Under the pieces are notes generated by a model. The model did not search any database. It was not told the origin of the DNA and saw only the letters and a program-made list of their open reading frames with translations. Positions 11,701 to 24,900 of a stretch of DNA of 64,000 nt are shown here, in pieces (within the stretch, counting starts at the first letter, position 1; each line of letters opens with the position of its first letter). Both the position numbers and the translations under genes were made by a program. The DNA comes from Flectonema sp. DT1601 (lineage: Eukaryota > Euglenozoa > Diplonemea > Diplonemida > Diplonemidae): the NCBI GenBank assembly GCA_964019425.1, contig OZ025827.1:558001-622000 (forward strand), in the 5' to 3' direction.

Positions 11701-14700
11701 TGATAAAAAATATCGTTCAACGGAAAGGTTACGTGAAGACCTTGAGAAGGAATTGTCTGAAACTACTTCTAAAATGACGTCACTAACTGGAAACATGAAT
11801 ATTATACAAGACCAGTTGGATCACGGTGTGATCTCGACTAGTAATTTGTTAGCTCTCCATCAGAGAAGTTCATCGCTGCCGTCGAATATAAATTCAATCG
11901 CTAGAAGAATCCAAGACCAAGAAGATGAGATATTAAAATTAAAAACAGCAACGCAGGCAACTACACAGCAGCTATCGTCAACCGATGCCGCGTTGGACTC
12001 GGCTGAGGTTGAGATTGCTCGAAGGGAAAGAGAAGTTTTGGCTTTGCAAAAACGATTAGCTGAAGAGCAGCAGTCATGGGAGATGATCAGGAATAATCTC
12101 ACAGATAGACTTTTAGAAACTGACAATGAAATTAATAATGATCGGGAGAGACATGAAAAGGAAATGTCAGATTTCGCAAATCGAATTCATGCCAACGACC
12201 TTCATTTCAAATCTGAGAATCACAACCTTCGAAGAGACCTCACTGATGCCCAAACAGAACTTCAAAAACAACAAAAGTCAAATACTAAAAACCAAATTGT
12301 CATTTCTGATCTTCAAGACCAGCTGTCAAACTCTCAACAGCGAAACACTCAAAACACTGCCGACTACAATAACGATGTCCAATCAATTAAAAATCAACAT
12401 TCTCAAGAAACAGATAAACTTAATAAAATAATAGCTGATCATATGGAACGTGAAAAGACTCACATTCGTGATAAGAATAAATCTCAAGAAGATGTTTCTA
12501 AGACATTGAACGAATTGGAAACTTTGGAAAGTGACCTAGAAAAGTATAAAGCAACTCTTCGAACATTAGAAGAGAGATTGCGAGAACAAGAAGATGAGAT
12601 TAAAGTAATTACTTTGAGTGGTGAACGTGATGCGTCTGAGTTGTCGAAAGTTAATAAGAATTGTGAAAATTTAAAAAAATCTGAGAATAATCTCCGAAAT
12701 CAAGTTTCAACAATGAAAATGTCAATGGCTGAGTTGCAATCAAAACATGGAATTGGAGCGACTGCGATGAAGGATATTTTCGTATTACTTCAATTTGTTG
12801 TTAACGAACAACATAACTGTATTCGAGTATTGTCACTTTCAGAGACTGATTCATCATCTTCACAACTTGATGACATCTCAAGGATCGGAGGTATTATTAG
12901 AAACCAATTCCCGATTATCATTTCTTCAATTGACAACCTTCAACGGGATGCTAATCATCTTAAAAATTCATTAAAAGATTCGCAAAGTGAGACTGAAACT
13001 CTTCGAAATCAACTACTCCGTCTGACGTCGGAGTCGTCTCAAGCCGAAGACGATCTTCGTTCTCGTCTTCAAAATCAGCAGCTGTCCGCTGATGAGATTG
13101 CCAGAGAACTTAAGAGACTTTCAGATAAAGTTGCGAACTTGTCGGAGACTTGCACAGAGATTCAGGATGATAAATATCGATTGGAGATGGAAAAAAGCAC
13201 CTTGGAAGGAAAAAATAGGGCTCTTGAAAAGACAAGTTCTTCTTTAGGAAATGAAATAAACGCACTTCATGAAGAAGCGAGAGCTTTGAGAAATAGATTG
13301 TCGGAAAAACGTTTGAATGAGCAGCTGTCTTTCGAGGATTTGGAAAGGGAAATATCAAACCTAAATGGTGAACTTGACAAGTCTAATCACAAGCTGTTAC
13401 AATCTCACGAAGTGATTGATAATTTAAAAATAGACAACGAAACATTGAAAACAACGATGAAGTCATTAACCAAATCAAATCAAAATCTCGAAGAAGACTT
13501 ATCAAGAGCCACCTCAACTATTCAGAATAGAGATAAACTTATCTCAGATCAAACAACTGATGGTGAAGGTCTTCATAAGGAAATCGAATTTTTAAAAATC
13601 GATCTGACCAGAGCAATCCAAGATGTTGACGAGGCGATGTTAAAAATTTCAAAACACGATTCTGAGATGCAAGATGTTAACCGACAGCTGGAACAGGCTG
13701 TGAAAAATTCATTCGACAGCGAACTAGCCGCTGACGACATAAAACGCCAACTGGAAAACGGTATGAGAACCACTGCTCAACAGAGTGCTAAGTGTTCAAG
13801 ACAAGAACAAACCATTACTATGCTTGATAATCGTGTAAAAGATCTTGAACAGCTTTCTTCGGAACGTCTTCAACTTGCTCATAATTCTCAAGAGATGGTC
13901 TCTGAGAACGAGAGACTGTCATTCAAAATCAGCTCCCTTCAGAGTGATATTCAAAAACTACGCGACGACTGTAGAGAAGCCGATCGTGAAAAGTGGGATC
14001 TCCAAGGACGTTTAAAAACTTGTGAACATGACAACACCGACCTAATCATCCGAACAGAGAAACTAGAGCATCGCGTAGCCTCTAATGATGATGAGTTAAA
14101 AAGAGCTGGTTCACAACAAGAGCGACTACAAAAGGCTGACGCAGAACGCGCGGAAGCCCTCCGTCGTAGCGACGCATCTCTGAGACAAGCAACTGAAGCA
14201 AAAGAGCGACAGAGGATGGCTGACCATGAACGTGCTGAAGTAGCTGAGGCTCTAGCCTCACAGGAATTACTCACAGCTGACATTCAACGTAAGAACGATG
14301 TTCTGAAACACAAAATTCGCGGACTTGAGCTCACAATTTCCGAAACACAAAAATCCAACACCGATCTAAACATCCAGGCAGCCAACTCTCAGGACGAGCT
14401 GACAGCCACTTCAGCAACTTTTAACAACACAATCGCCTTACTCAGACAGGAACTGCAAGAATCTCGAGACCAGTGTGCGGAGGCGAAAAAGAAGAACGCA
14501 GTCAATGAAATGCAACAGAAAATATATGATTTAGAACAGCGAGAAGAAGAACAGTCAGAAGTAATTGCGAAATTGACATCGGAATTACAAACCGTAAGTA
14601 AGGCTGCTGCTAGTGCTGATGATCTGAGGAAGAGGATGGTGGAAATATCAAACAGAGTAGCTGACTCTGAAGATGATATTACGATTGCTGAAGAAGCACG

Positions 14701-17700
14701 TAGACTGATGGAACAAGAGTTGGCGGATGTGAAGGATTCCCGTAGTCAAATTGGATTTACTAATCAAAAATTAGTTCATCAACTTGAAACATCAGCTTCT
14801 CAAATAGCAACTCTTCGACAGACTATTTCACAACTAGAACAACAACATCACGAACTCCAACTTCAAGGTACCACTTTCAACATGACACTCGTGGAGTCAA
14901 AACGAAAAAAGTCACTCACAGAACACGAACTAACAACATGTAAGCAAGAGATGGCTGATATAATAAAATTAAACAAAGCACTTGAAGAAGGGCAAGACGA
15001 CCTACACCAGGAACACACTAAGCTAAAGATTTCTAATGAGCAATACGTTGCTGAATTACAAGATCTAAGAACAAAGGTATCTGAAATAGCTAACCTAAGA
15101 CAGCAACTTGCAGAATCAGGAAGGAGAGTATCTGTTCTTGATGAAGAGATACTCGAACTGATAAGTCAATCGCAACGAAGTGAATTATCTTTACAAGAAA
15201 GTCAACGTAATGCGAAGGGTTTTGAAGATAAGTTTAGAAAGTTGTCAGACTTACCGATGAAATTATCAGCAGCTGATGATCGTATACAAATCCTTATTGA
15301 TCAGAACACAGCTCTTGAGAATGAGATTCACATACTGAAAGACTCTAATCAAGTTAACTCTTTTAAAGTAACTGACCTCATTCATCAAAGCGAACAACTG
15401 ACAAAACGACTTCATACTACTGAGGAAACCTGTAAGCAAAACCAAGAGAGGTACAATACGGCTCATGAAGACGTCTTATCGACTCAGCAGAAACTTCAAG
15501 AAAGGGATCAACGTGTTTCTACTTTGGAAATAAAAATTATTTCCAAAGAAAATCAAATTTCTGACTCGGAGCGAAAAATTGATTCCCTCGCAGCTGAAGT
15601 TGGAGATTTGGAGCAGGACAAGCGATCGTTGTCTAGTCAGCTGGTGATTGTGGAAGAAAAGAATAAAGATTTTCAAAACAATGAAATCGAATTATCAACT
15701 TTAAGACAACAGATTGCAGACGTTCAACGAAAACTGATGCAACATGAGAAAACAAGTGCTGAACAAGCCTGCACGATTTCACGACTAGAATCAAGACTGC
15801 ACACAACTGAGTCAGAGCTGTGTGATGCCCACGAGTCGTCACTCACAGTACCAGACCTTCACATTCGACTGAATGAATACCATCGAGAAACCGAACAGCT
15901 TCAAGCTCACGTATCAGCTGTCGACCAAGCTCGTCAACACGCTGAATCTGAAACCTTAAACCTGAAGGAAATCTGTTCAAATTTAGAACAGCAACTTCAC
16001 TCTGCTACAGAATCCAATGCCACCCTAAATGATAAATCAATCACTCAGGAGAAGGTTGCGAATAATTGGAAATCGGAATTCGAACGTGAAAATGCCATGC
16101 GATCGACAATAGAAGAAGATATCACTGAACTACGTGACAGTCACATGTTGTTAAAAAGTGAGTTAGCAGTCAGTGTCGAAAGAAATGAACAACTTTCGAG
16201 TGAAATTATCGACTCTCAGGACCACTTTTTAAGATGCGAGACAGAACTTTCCAGTAGTCGAACAGCCGTAAATGACTTGACTTTAAAAATACAATATCAA
16301 AGTGAAGTCATTCAGGATTTGACAGCAACAAAAACGCAACAAGAATCTGTTATAAAATCTCACTCGGATCTGACTAATAAATTAACGATTGCTGAAGACA
16401 CCATCGCATCTGGCAAGAAAGAAATAGATCGGCTTCACTTGGAGATTCATGCTGCGAACAGAGCTGTTGAAAATATCAGCGTGCTTGAGAAAGAGTTAAC
16501 ATTCGCATCGTCAAAGCTCGCAGAACATGAAGCCAGACTGACGCATGACGAGGGAAATAAAAGAAGAAGTGAAACAGAAAAAGCCGACATGAAGGAGGAA
16601 CTCGGATCCTCAATCACAAGAAACAATCAACTTGAAGCAACTGTTTCAGAACTTGAAAACCTACTACAGAAATCAACACATCAGGGCATGGCTGTGGCTT
16701 CCGACATGCAACAAGAAATTGCTGAACTCGCAGACAAGTTAAAAAATGAATCATCTCTACTGGAACAAGCAAGACACACCATCACACAACAGATTACAGA
16801 AATAGAATCTGGTACTAACGAGGTTGTGTTATTGAGATCTGAATTGGATGTCAGACCAACCGCTGCGGCTGTTGTTGAAATTGAAAATAACTTTCGAATT
16901 ATCAACAAACAACTTCGCTCCAAAGAAGACTCTGTTATCTTATGGGAAGCCGAAGCTCGCTCCTTAGTGACGGAACTAAATCAGGTTGAATCAAGTCTGT
17001 TCTCAATCACTGAAAAGTCAAAACCTGAAACATTACCAACCCTGGAAGGGCTCTCTAAGTTAGTGACGTCGATTAACGCACAGCTTCCTCAAAGTTTTGT
17101 TTCAACAATCGGATTGTTACGAGAAGCTTCTTATGCTGATCTGAACAATTCTGTGGTATGCTTTATTCTTTTTTGATATTTTTTTCAAAATCAGTTTTTA
17201 AACAAAAAAAAACCCCCCAACAGAGCATTGAACTAGCAGTGGAACGACTGTCTTCACTTCACAAACGAGTCTCACGTGGTGACTCCGTAAGTGATGTTGC
17301 TGTTGCTGCGATTGCGTATTCTTTGAGATGGTCGACTTTTTTGAGAGAGAAACTAAGTGATAACCAAACGTTGGTTAAGCTACTTGAGTCTTCTGTTACA
17401 TCTTTACAGAGAGGAAACAACTCCAAAGCACTCACCGGTCTTGTAGAAGCCGCAGACATATCCGAGAGAAACCATTTATCAACTACGATAGTTGATTGTC
17501 TGAAAGGAGCATCAAATCAATGTGATGAGATGAGAGTAGACCACGGACTGTTGTCAGCTGTTATTAGTGGTATTGAGGGAGACGGTTTTGAAATAATGAG
17601 TTATTTTATGGATTTAGAAAGAGACTCCATTCACCCAGAGACTGGAACTCTTGCTGTTGAACACGCAGAGTGTTTAAGAGCAGTAGATCCCGGTTCAAAA

Positions 17701-19278
17701 ACTGCTCTCAATTGTGTTCTTGATTCGATTTCAACATCAACAGACGGATGGCTCAATGTCTCAAGAGAAATAAAACCAGTTCTTGACAGAGCTGCCACTC
17801 ACGCAAGAGAAGCATCCAGCAGGACAGCTCTCAGAACAGCTATGCAGCGTATCGTGCGAAGTAGTTATTTACATCCGGTTTTTAATGAATTTGATAAGAA
17901 GTTAAAGACGCAAACACCGTCAGTTACCTTATCACAGGAGTGTTTAGAAATTCTGTGTGAGTGCTCTGACGGAGAGGTACCATCTGGTATTGTTGAGTTA
18001 GCAACTTCTATTGGTCATCGTTTGAGTAGCATAACTGATAATGGTTGTTCTGAGATGTCAAGAAGTAACCTCGTTGAAGCTAATACGGTTCTGCTTATGG
18101 CTGTGATAACATCACCACACGCTCCACATAATATAATAAGAACATTGAGAATGATGGTGAATGGATCAACTCCAGTCACTGTTCCAGTTGTGGAACAGCT
18201 TCGTGAGGATACCCGAAGCGCTGCAGCTCAATTATATGATATTCCAGCTCTCCAAACAGTTTTAAGAAAAACTGGTGAGCGTTTAGGATCAGTTCAGAAA
18301 TACCTTTTATCAACCACACCACCTACTCATGTCATGTGGCAAGTTCTTGCTACTGCTTCTGCTTTAGCAGCTGCATTGTCTGTTGACAATGCTCCAGCTG
18401 GTCAGACTTTATTAAATAATTTAAGAGATGCTGAACAGATGAGAACTGTTCCGAGATCTACTTTAATGGAATTACAACCTGAGAAGGAAGATGTTCCTGA
18501 GAAGTTCTTTACTTTTATTGAATACCTGAAGGCGAGAGCTTCAAGTGGTCACCTCGTTGAAAGTTGGGAGATTTCCAATGCCAAGGAACTTCTTCATGCT
18601 GGCATGGAAGGACTTGATGATGTAGAGCAGTCGGGAAGTCGTCCCACAACTGCGCTTCCCCTTCGCACAGCTGTACAGCAGCAGCAACTGTTAGACTGTA
18701 TCATAGACGTCCAAATGAAGATAGCTGAAACTACTAACTCTGCCAACACCATCAATGACTTATCTCATACAGTTATTGAATATAAGGCTCAGATACAAGC
18801 TTTAGAATCAGAGTTAGAATCAAAGAGTGTTCTTGATGTTGCCAGCATGTGGAGCGTCTTATCACCCTTTATTGGAGGAATGCCTTGTCAACTTATTACA
18901 GTTGGAGAACAGTTAAGTCATCTGACTCAGGCTATTCGGAGTAGGCTTGAGTCACTTGTTGACTTTGAATTTTCAATAAAAAAGATGGTTGGAGAATACA
19001 GTGATGTAGTTAGTCAAAACTTTTCATCAAACCAAGGAGGTCGTGAAGTGGTGCTGTTGTTGGGATCAATTTTAGATCAACTGCTTGCTGATGTTGAAAC
19101 AGCTCGAAGTACAATCACAGAACAGAACGAGTTGTTAAAACAAACTCGTCTCACTGTTGCTGCTTCAACATCCAATATGAGAACACTGAACAGATCGATA
19201 TCACCTTCAAAAGAGAGATCGTTAGGTGCTAGGAGTGTCACACCAACATTACCAAGACAGTTTATAAGAAGGCATTAG
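5774..19278 (+). CDS. Giant coiled-coil protein (~4,416 aa) with kinesin-like degenerate head
   Basis: Four exons join in phase: 5774-8242, 8308-11521, 11643-17155 and 17224-19278. The introns begin GTATG and end CAG. An alternative AG at 11600 is also in frame and would add 14 residues. Residues ~1-290 are globular and follow the kinesin-motor order loosely: a segment ending DLYNNGISPLVKNMLTGQG, then CTVIYMGRSEE where a kinesin has its GQTGSGKT P-loop, then beta-strands, and a late TFVDVHS...FDSLLRNWLSDRD like the switch II to LGG region. The P-loop Gly-Lys-Thr is absent, so no ATPase activity is expected. Residues ~330-3,730 are almost unbroken heptad-type coiled coil rich in Glu, Lys, Gln, Leu and Ser. 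The last ~680 residues are mixed alpha-helical with a basic Ser/Arg-rich tail (SISPSKERSLGARSVTP). The protein is likely a cytoskeletal linker, for example flagellar root or attachment zone. Exon structure is confident; kinesin ancestry is a moderate inference. Confidence 0.8.
11522..11642 (+). other. Intron with dispersed-repeat-like content and two in-frame acceptors
   Basis: The donor is GTATGT at 11522. The intron contains TTCAACGAAATATCAGACTA then ATCTGA and a long T-run, the same order as the 3' end of the dispersed T-tailed repeat seen at ~29.6, 36.4 and 37.3 kb. AG at 11600 and CAG at 11642 both keep the frame. Confidence 0.6.
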
Positions 19279-20018
19279 ATCTTATTTTAGTTTGGATTGG
19301 TGCAGTGCTTATTTTGCAAGATTGAACCTGAGAAAGGGTTCTTGGAAAAATAACCAACGTGGTATTTTTTTTTTTGTGTTCCGAACTGTTTTAATTTTTT
19401 TTTTTTTTTTTTAAAAATGAAATTTCAATTTAATTTTTCGTTTCTCCCTTCTATTCTCTTTCTTTTTGATTAACAACTATAAATGTTTTTTTCAGTCTAT
19501 TCGACGCTGCCGTATTCCACAAGACATGGTTCTTGTTTATATACTTGAGATTATATAAGAATCACTGTCATCGGGGATAGGGAGAGCTGACATTGAAGGA
19601 ACAAAAAGTTGAGTGCTTTGACATAACTTTTTGTTTTAATACTTAAAAGTTGTTGTTACTGTTTTTTACATTGTCAAAGTTTGACTCTCTGAAATAAGTT
19701 TCGTTTATATTATTATTATTATTATTATTGTTATTAGATTCTGATAGAATTTAAAATTTAGATTTAGCATTTTTTTTTTGGAAATACCTTTCTCATCTTT
19801 GAGGGAACCTGTTGTAGCAAATAGACGAAATCCTGTGTTGGTTTAAATTTATTTTTATTTTTTTTTGTTCCCATTGATTGTTATTATTATTTTCTTTTCC
19901 CACAGATACCTGTCGTAATAGTCACCTCCACTAGTCGAGTTATGTGACTGCAATAAACTAAACCCTCCGACCTAATAGAGAAGAAAATAATATTACTTTC
20001 AATCCTACAGGGAATACA
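19279..20018. other. Intergenic region, 740 bp
   Basis: T-rich runs and an (ATT)n microsatellite near 19709-19735 are present. No gene was recognised. Pyrimidine tracts ending in CAG at 19905 and 20010 are candidate leader acceptors for the next gene, the second only 8 nt from its ATG. Confidence 0.5.
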
Positions 20019-21275
20019 ATGCTGTCAATCTTAAGTGTTAGTGTTGTAGGATTTGTTTTGGGACAACAAGGAGACTCATGTGCGGTAACCTGCGGTCGTC
20101 TAGGGAAAAGCTGCATACCAAAAGTAACAACTGATGATTCTACGAAAATATTCGCGTCCGTTGGTGTTAATTGTACTAAACAATCAAGAGAAGGTGGTGA
20201 TTGGTGGGCTCCAGATCAACCATCTTTTGTATCAAGTAGCAGCGATCCGAATAGTGGTGAGTGTTTAGGATTTAAACATGTTCCAAAACACTCACCTTGT
20301 GAATCACATTATTGGTCAACTCGTCGAGTTTGTAATTGTGGAGGAGATAACACTGAGAGAAGTCATTTTGGAACTGGATTGAGTGGAATTAACTTACCAG
20401 CAAATGAAACGACAGTATTTGAACACAACGTTCCAGCAGGAAGTTTTGGTGTGATGAATCACTTTTGGTCAACATGTACTAAAGATTGTATTGAAGCATC
20501 GAGAATCCGCTACTACGTCGATTACCAATCTGAACCTTCAATAGACTACAACCCAATCTTAGCTATTGGGGTTGGATTTAACGATAGCAGTATTGCACCG
20601 TGGGGGACTAAGTGGATTGGGACTGGTTCTGATAAGGCTTACTTTCATAATTTTAAAATTCCATTTTCGAAGAATATTCGAATCACCATGACATCAACTA
20701 CTGGTAGAAACATGCCACACTACTACATCATCGTTAGAGGTGTCTTGAATGCAAAGATTGAGATAGGAGGGATTACTATTCCTCCAACAGCAAATCTACT
20801 ACTTCAAAAGATAGAAGCGACAGTTCAACCTTTAGAATGGGTTAACATAACAAACATACCATATGGTAAAGGACTTCACTTTGCTTCATCACTTGTCGTC
20901 AAGAGCGGTAATTTAAACTTCCTGGAAGGATGCTACCACTCCTACACTCCGTATACTGAAGACTTCCCTGGAACTCTACTCAGCACTGGTACAGAAGATT
21001 ACTTTGACAGTGCTTGGTATTTCAATTCAGGTAGATTCACGATGCCTGTCTCAGGAATGACGCATCTAAACCAATCAGAAGGTGTCACTTGGTCTGCTTA
21101 CAGATTTCATGAAATGGACCCTCTCACATTTGTTGATGGTCTTCGAGTGGTTTGGAGAAACGGTGACGTCATTGACCCAATATCAAAGACAAAATGTTAC
21201 ACTGAAACCGGCATCAAAGTTGGCAACCCAACCATCGGAGAGATAATTAGTTACTCTTGGGTATATGTTTGGTGA
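20019..21275 (+). CDS. Secreted DUF2961 / GH172-family glycoside hydrolase-like protein
   Basis: The product is 418 residues from an ATG followed by a hydrophobic signal sequence (MLSILSVSVVGFVLGQ). A Cys-rich segment follows to about residue 115. The rest matches the DUF2961 family, now glycoside hydrolase family 172. The clearest parts are LLSTGTEDYFDSAWYFN (around nt 20980-21030), with the Glu expected as catalytic in GTGTEDYF-type motifs, PVSGMTHLN, and YRFHEMDP followed by VVWRNGD. Characterised GH172 enzymes act on fructans or D-arabinofuranosides and form oligomers of double-jelly-roll subunits. It is probably secreted or lysosomal. The substrate cannot be told from sequence. The family is best known from bacteria, so lateral acquisition is possible. 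The gene is intronless. Confidence 0.85.
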   Translation: MLSILSVSVVGFVLGQQGDSCAVTCGRLGKSCIPKVTTDDSTKIFASVGVNCTKQSREGGDWWAPDQPSFVSSSSDPNSGECLGFKHVPKHSPCESHYWSTRRVCNCGGDNTERSHFGTGLSGINLPANETTVFEHNVPAGSFGVMNHFWSTCTKDCIEASRIRYYVDYQSEPSIDYNPILAIGVGFNDSSIAPWGTKWIGTGSDKAYFHNFKIPFSKNIRITMTSTTGRNMPHYYIIVRGVLNAKIEIGGITIPPTANLLLQKIEATVQPLEWVNITNIPYGKGLHFASSLVVKSGNLNFLEGCYHSYTPYTEDFPGTLLSTGTEDYFDSAWYFNSGRFTMPVSGMTHLNQSEGVTWSAYRFHEMDPLTFVDGLRVVWRNGDVIDPISKTKCYTETGIKVGNPTIGEIISYSWVYVW

Positions 21276-21973
21276 TGTGTTTGATTTTTTCTTTTCGTAT
21301 TACTTTTTTCTTTTTTTATGTTGTGAAAACAGTGCTCGGTTCAAGAAGTCGTTTCTGTGGGGTGTTTATTTTCTGTCATATTTTGTGTGGCATCTTCTTG
21401 TTCTTTCTCTCTCTATAAAGGATGTAGTTTGTTTGTTTTTTTTCCCCCCTGAAAAATTTCTTTTTAATTGGGACTTTTTTAGTTGACCTTCTAACTGGTG
21501 GATTTTATTTTTCAACCTTGGAGGATGGGGAGGATGGGGAAAACAAAACCAATTCATCCTAAACTTACGACCGGATTTTTTTTTTTTTTTTTTTCTCTCC
21601 AACTGAAAAAAGAATGGGGGAAAAAAAACAAAAAAACAAAAAAAAAAATGAAAACAGAAGTCCTGCTGCAGGTTCACCTACAGCTATCTTGTTACGACTT
21701 TTTTGCTTCCTCTAGCTGAGAAATATTGCTGCGATTCGAAACGCTCTAAGCGGTCCCTTCTCTATGATTACTTCAGCTCATATGATTTTCTCATATTTAA
21801 AAAAAAAAAACTTTTTTTTTAAATCTCTGTTTTTTTTCCATCAACAGTACAATAACACCAACATATGCACATTAACCACATGATGATGAACAGTCTTTTG
21901 TATAGTTTTATTTTTGTGATTTTTTAATTTTTTAAATGTTTTTTTTTAAAAAAAAAGTAATAGGTAAACTATT
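21276..21973. other. Intergenic region with an SSU rRNA scrap
   Basis: About 700 bp of T/A-rich DNA between the GH172-like gene and the formin. It contains GGAGGATGGGGAGGATGGGG near 21522-21541 and the antisense SSU rRNA fragment. Nothing else was recognised. Confidence 0.55.
21660..21720 (-). rRNA. 3'-end fragment of small-subunit rRNA (antisense to the genes)
   Basis: Read on the minus strand this gives TAGAGGAAG, then GTCGTAACAAG and GTAGGTGAACCTGC followed by AGCAGGA. That is the 3' end of 18S rRNA: the top of helix 44, the decoding-site strand and helix 45. The helix 45 stem is GCTGTAGG / CCTGCAGC instead of the usual eukaryotic TTCCGTAGG / CCTGCGGAA. The GCTG...CAGC form is, from memory, like that of kinetoplastids. 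The match may extend to about 21775, where sequence becomes variable. A few extra A residues (CAAAAAAGTCG) suggest a decayed or divergent copy. No ITS or 5.8S sequence was recognised next to it. Confidence 0.85.
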
Positions 21974-24900
21974 ATGAGGTTGTTTGAAGGCTGGGATGGA
22001 ACCACAGAAAGTGCTGTTGAAAAGCTTAATCAAGTAACAGACAAGGTAGTCGCTGAGGAAAGGCTTCGAAAAAAGGAAGATCATCTCGACTTTGTAAGAA
22101 GTTTTTTATTTAGACTTGATCAGGCTTTGATAGCAGAGGAGTATGCTGAAGACTTTTTAAGAAAAGGTGGCCTTGAATCTCTCATCTTGTCATTAGCAGC
22201 TGTTCAGAAGGGAAGGAAGGAGCTCCTTCAGATAATTCACAAAAGATTATTATTGTTTCAAAACGCTATTGATCAGTTTACTGATGATGGTTTCTTAGTT
22301 GGAAAGATCTACACTTTACTCAAAGGAGACAACGTTGATTGGTTAATGGCTAAGGAAGTGTTAGAAATATTAATTGTAACTGTGGGTGCGACTGATCGAG
22401 GCCTTCAATTAGTTCACGACACAGCAACCAGCGTAGGTCAAGGAGAGAAAGCTTATGCTCCATTTGCTGCTTTACTTCATTCGCAGGACTTGTACGTATT
22501 GGCAAACGTTCTTGCCGTACTTAACATTCTGATGGTAAAGGCAAAGGAAAAGGAAGTTCAGATTGCTGGAGAACTTGTATCGCATTGGAAGAGGTGCGGT
22601 TTACTTAAGAATTTGAAAGTTTTAACTGATTTTGAAGATCCTGGAATTAGAAAACAATTTACCGTATTTCAGAAGCTAACTGGACATGTGGTTCCACTCA
22701 GCTGGTATGCCGCAGAGCAGTATGAACTTCGGGCTGAGGAGTTGCGTAAAAAACAGCAGCAGTCTGTCGGACAACTAACAGCGGCTCAAAACATCCAACC
22801 GAAAGCCATTCTTATCAATGCTGAAATGAGTCGTTGCCATGATACTCTAGAGGAGCTTCGTTCTCAGCTGTCGGATACTGATATCCAACAGCTCTTATCT
22901 AACTCATCAGTTGTTCCAAAAAACTGGGATGACCCGCAGATGAACTCCTATTCTCATAAAGTTTTCCGTGATATTGGTACACACTATAAACCACAGATGC
23001 TCGCTGCTGCTAAAGATGCTGTCGGTCGTGATGTGTCTTGGAAGAAACAAGGTATGCATCGTATCACATCAGCTGCATATATTTTGAATTATTTTATAAT
23101 CTAAACAATATAGGTGATCACGATGGTGTGTTTTCTGATATCGATTCTGATTTAGAAACAGATGACTCAGACGAAGGCAGACACAATCGTTTAAAAGCTA
23201 AGAAGACACCAGCTCATGTTGATGACAGCGACTCAACTTCAGAACCGAATGAGGATTCGAATGAGTCAACAATTGATACGTCAGAACCCCCAACAGAATC
23301 TGAAGAGATGTATGACAGCGATGCTGATATTGGACCTCCAGAGAACGAGCCTCCAATGGCATTGGCAGAGGGAACTGAAGTAATTTATAACGAAATGGGT
23401 GTCCCTGTTCCAGTTCCTGCAGGAACACCTGGAGCTGTCACTGTTGGAGTCGATCCTGGAGCTCCTCCTGCTGGTACTCCTGTTTCTGCAGAAGCTGTTG
23501 CCCCAGTGGGTCCTGGTGGGGTAGCTCCTCCACCTCCGACAGTCTCTGCCACTGGTGCTCCATTACCACCTCAAGCTCCAGCTCCTCCAGTTGCCGGTGC
23601 TCCACCTCCGGCAGCTGGTGGTGCTCCAGCCCCACCGAGACCAAAACGCGCTCCTCCACCACCTCGTCCTAAGGCAGCTGCGGCACCTGTACGTGAATTC
23701 TACAAGGGTAAAAAACCAGAGAAGAAAATGAAAGTTATGCATTGGGACACCTACGCCGTCACTGAGAACCCAACTATGTGGCACAAGGTTCACGACATCT
23801 TAGGTGGTGACCTGGATTGTTCTTTTGATTATGAAGAGTTTGAAGCGATGTTTTCTCAGAAAGAAAAAAAGGCAGCGGCATCAAAAGAGAAAGTGAAGGA
23901 AGTAGTTATACTTATTGATGGTAAAAAGTTTCAAAACATCTCCATCATGATGCATAAGATGCCTTCTATTCCTGAAATTCAAAGAGCAGTTCGAACCCTG
24001 GACAACACTGCTTTAGACCGTGATAAACTTGAGGGTTTATTAAGTCAAGTTCCAACAGAAGATGAGGAAGAGTCATTCAAGAATAGTATGGATAAGAAGC
24101 CTCAAGAAGAGTACGAACCTCCTGAACAATTCTTTGCGATGGTCATCAACTCGATTGAGTTTACAAGAAGATGTAAAGCTTGGATGTTTACCATAGAGTG
24201 GGATGAGAACGTCTCCAGCGCTCAAAAACCAATCGGGTTTGTCCAAGAAGCTTGTGACTGTATATTGTCATCAAAACACCTCCCTCTTGCAATGGGAATC
24301 GTACTTGGATTTGGTAACTATATGAACGCCGGATCAGCTAGAGGAAATGCTCCAGGATTCACTGCTGCGACGCTATCAAAGTTAGAAATGACGAGAGACA
24401 CTTCTGGTAAGTTAAACCTCCTTCAGTATGTTGTTCATCAGGTTATTAAAAGTGATGAATCCGCTTTGAACCTTCCAGTGGAACTTGCTCCACTTCAAGG
24501 AGTACAAAAGATTAAGGTATGTTTTGACCACGATTGTTTACTATTCTCAAAAAGAAAACAACAACAAACAATCCAACAGTATGACGACATCGAGAATGGT
24601 TCAAAGAAATTACAAGGTGACTTAATGAAGTTCAAGGTTCAGGTGAGAGCTGTAAAGGAAAAGGTTTGATCATCTATACACAACAACCAACACATTAGAT
24701 GAAATAATTAACAAAATAATAAAACAGCTTGCCGCCAATGGTGTGACTGATGAAGAAGATCCTTTTGTTCCAAAGATGACACAATTCTTTCTAAAAGCTG
24801 AGGCAGATTACAAAGAGATCGAAGCGATGATCACAAAAATGAAAAACACTTTCGCTGAAGTATTAAAATACTTTGGTACCCCAGCAAAATATCTTAAAAA

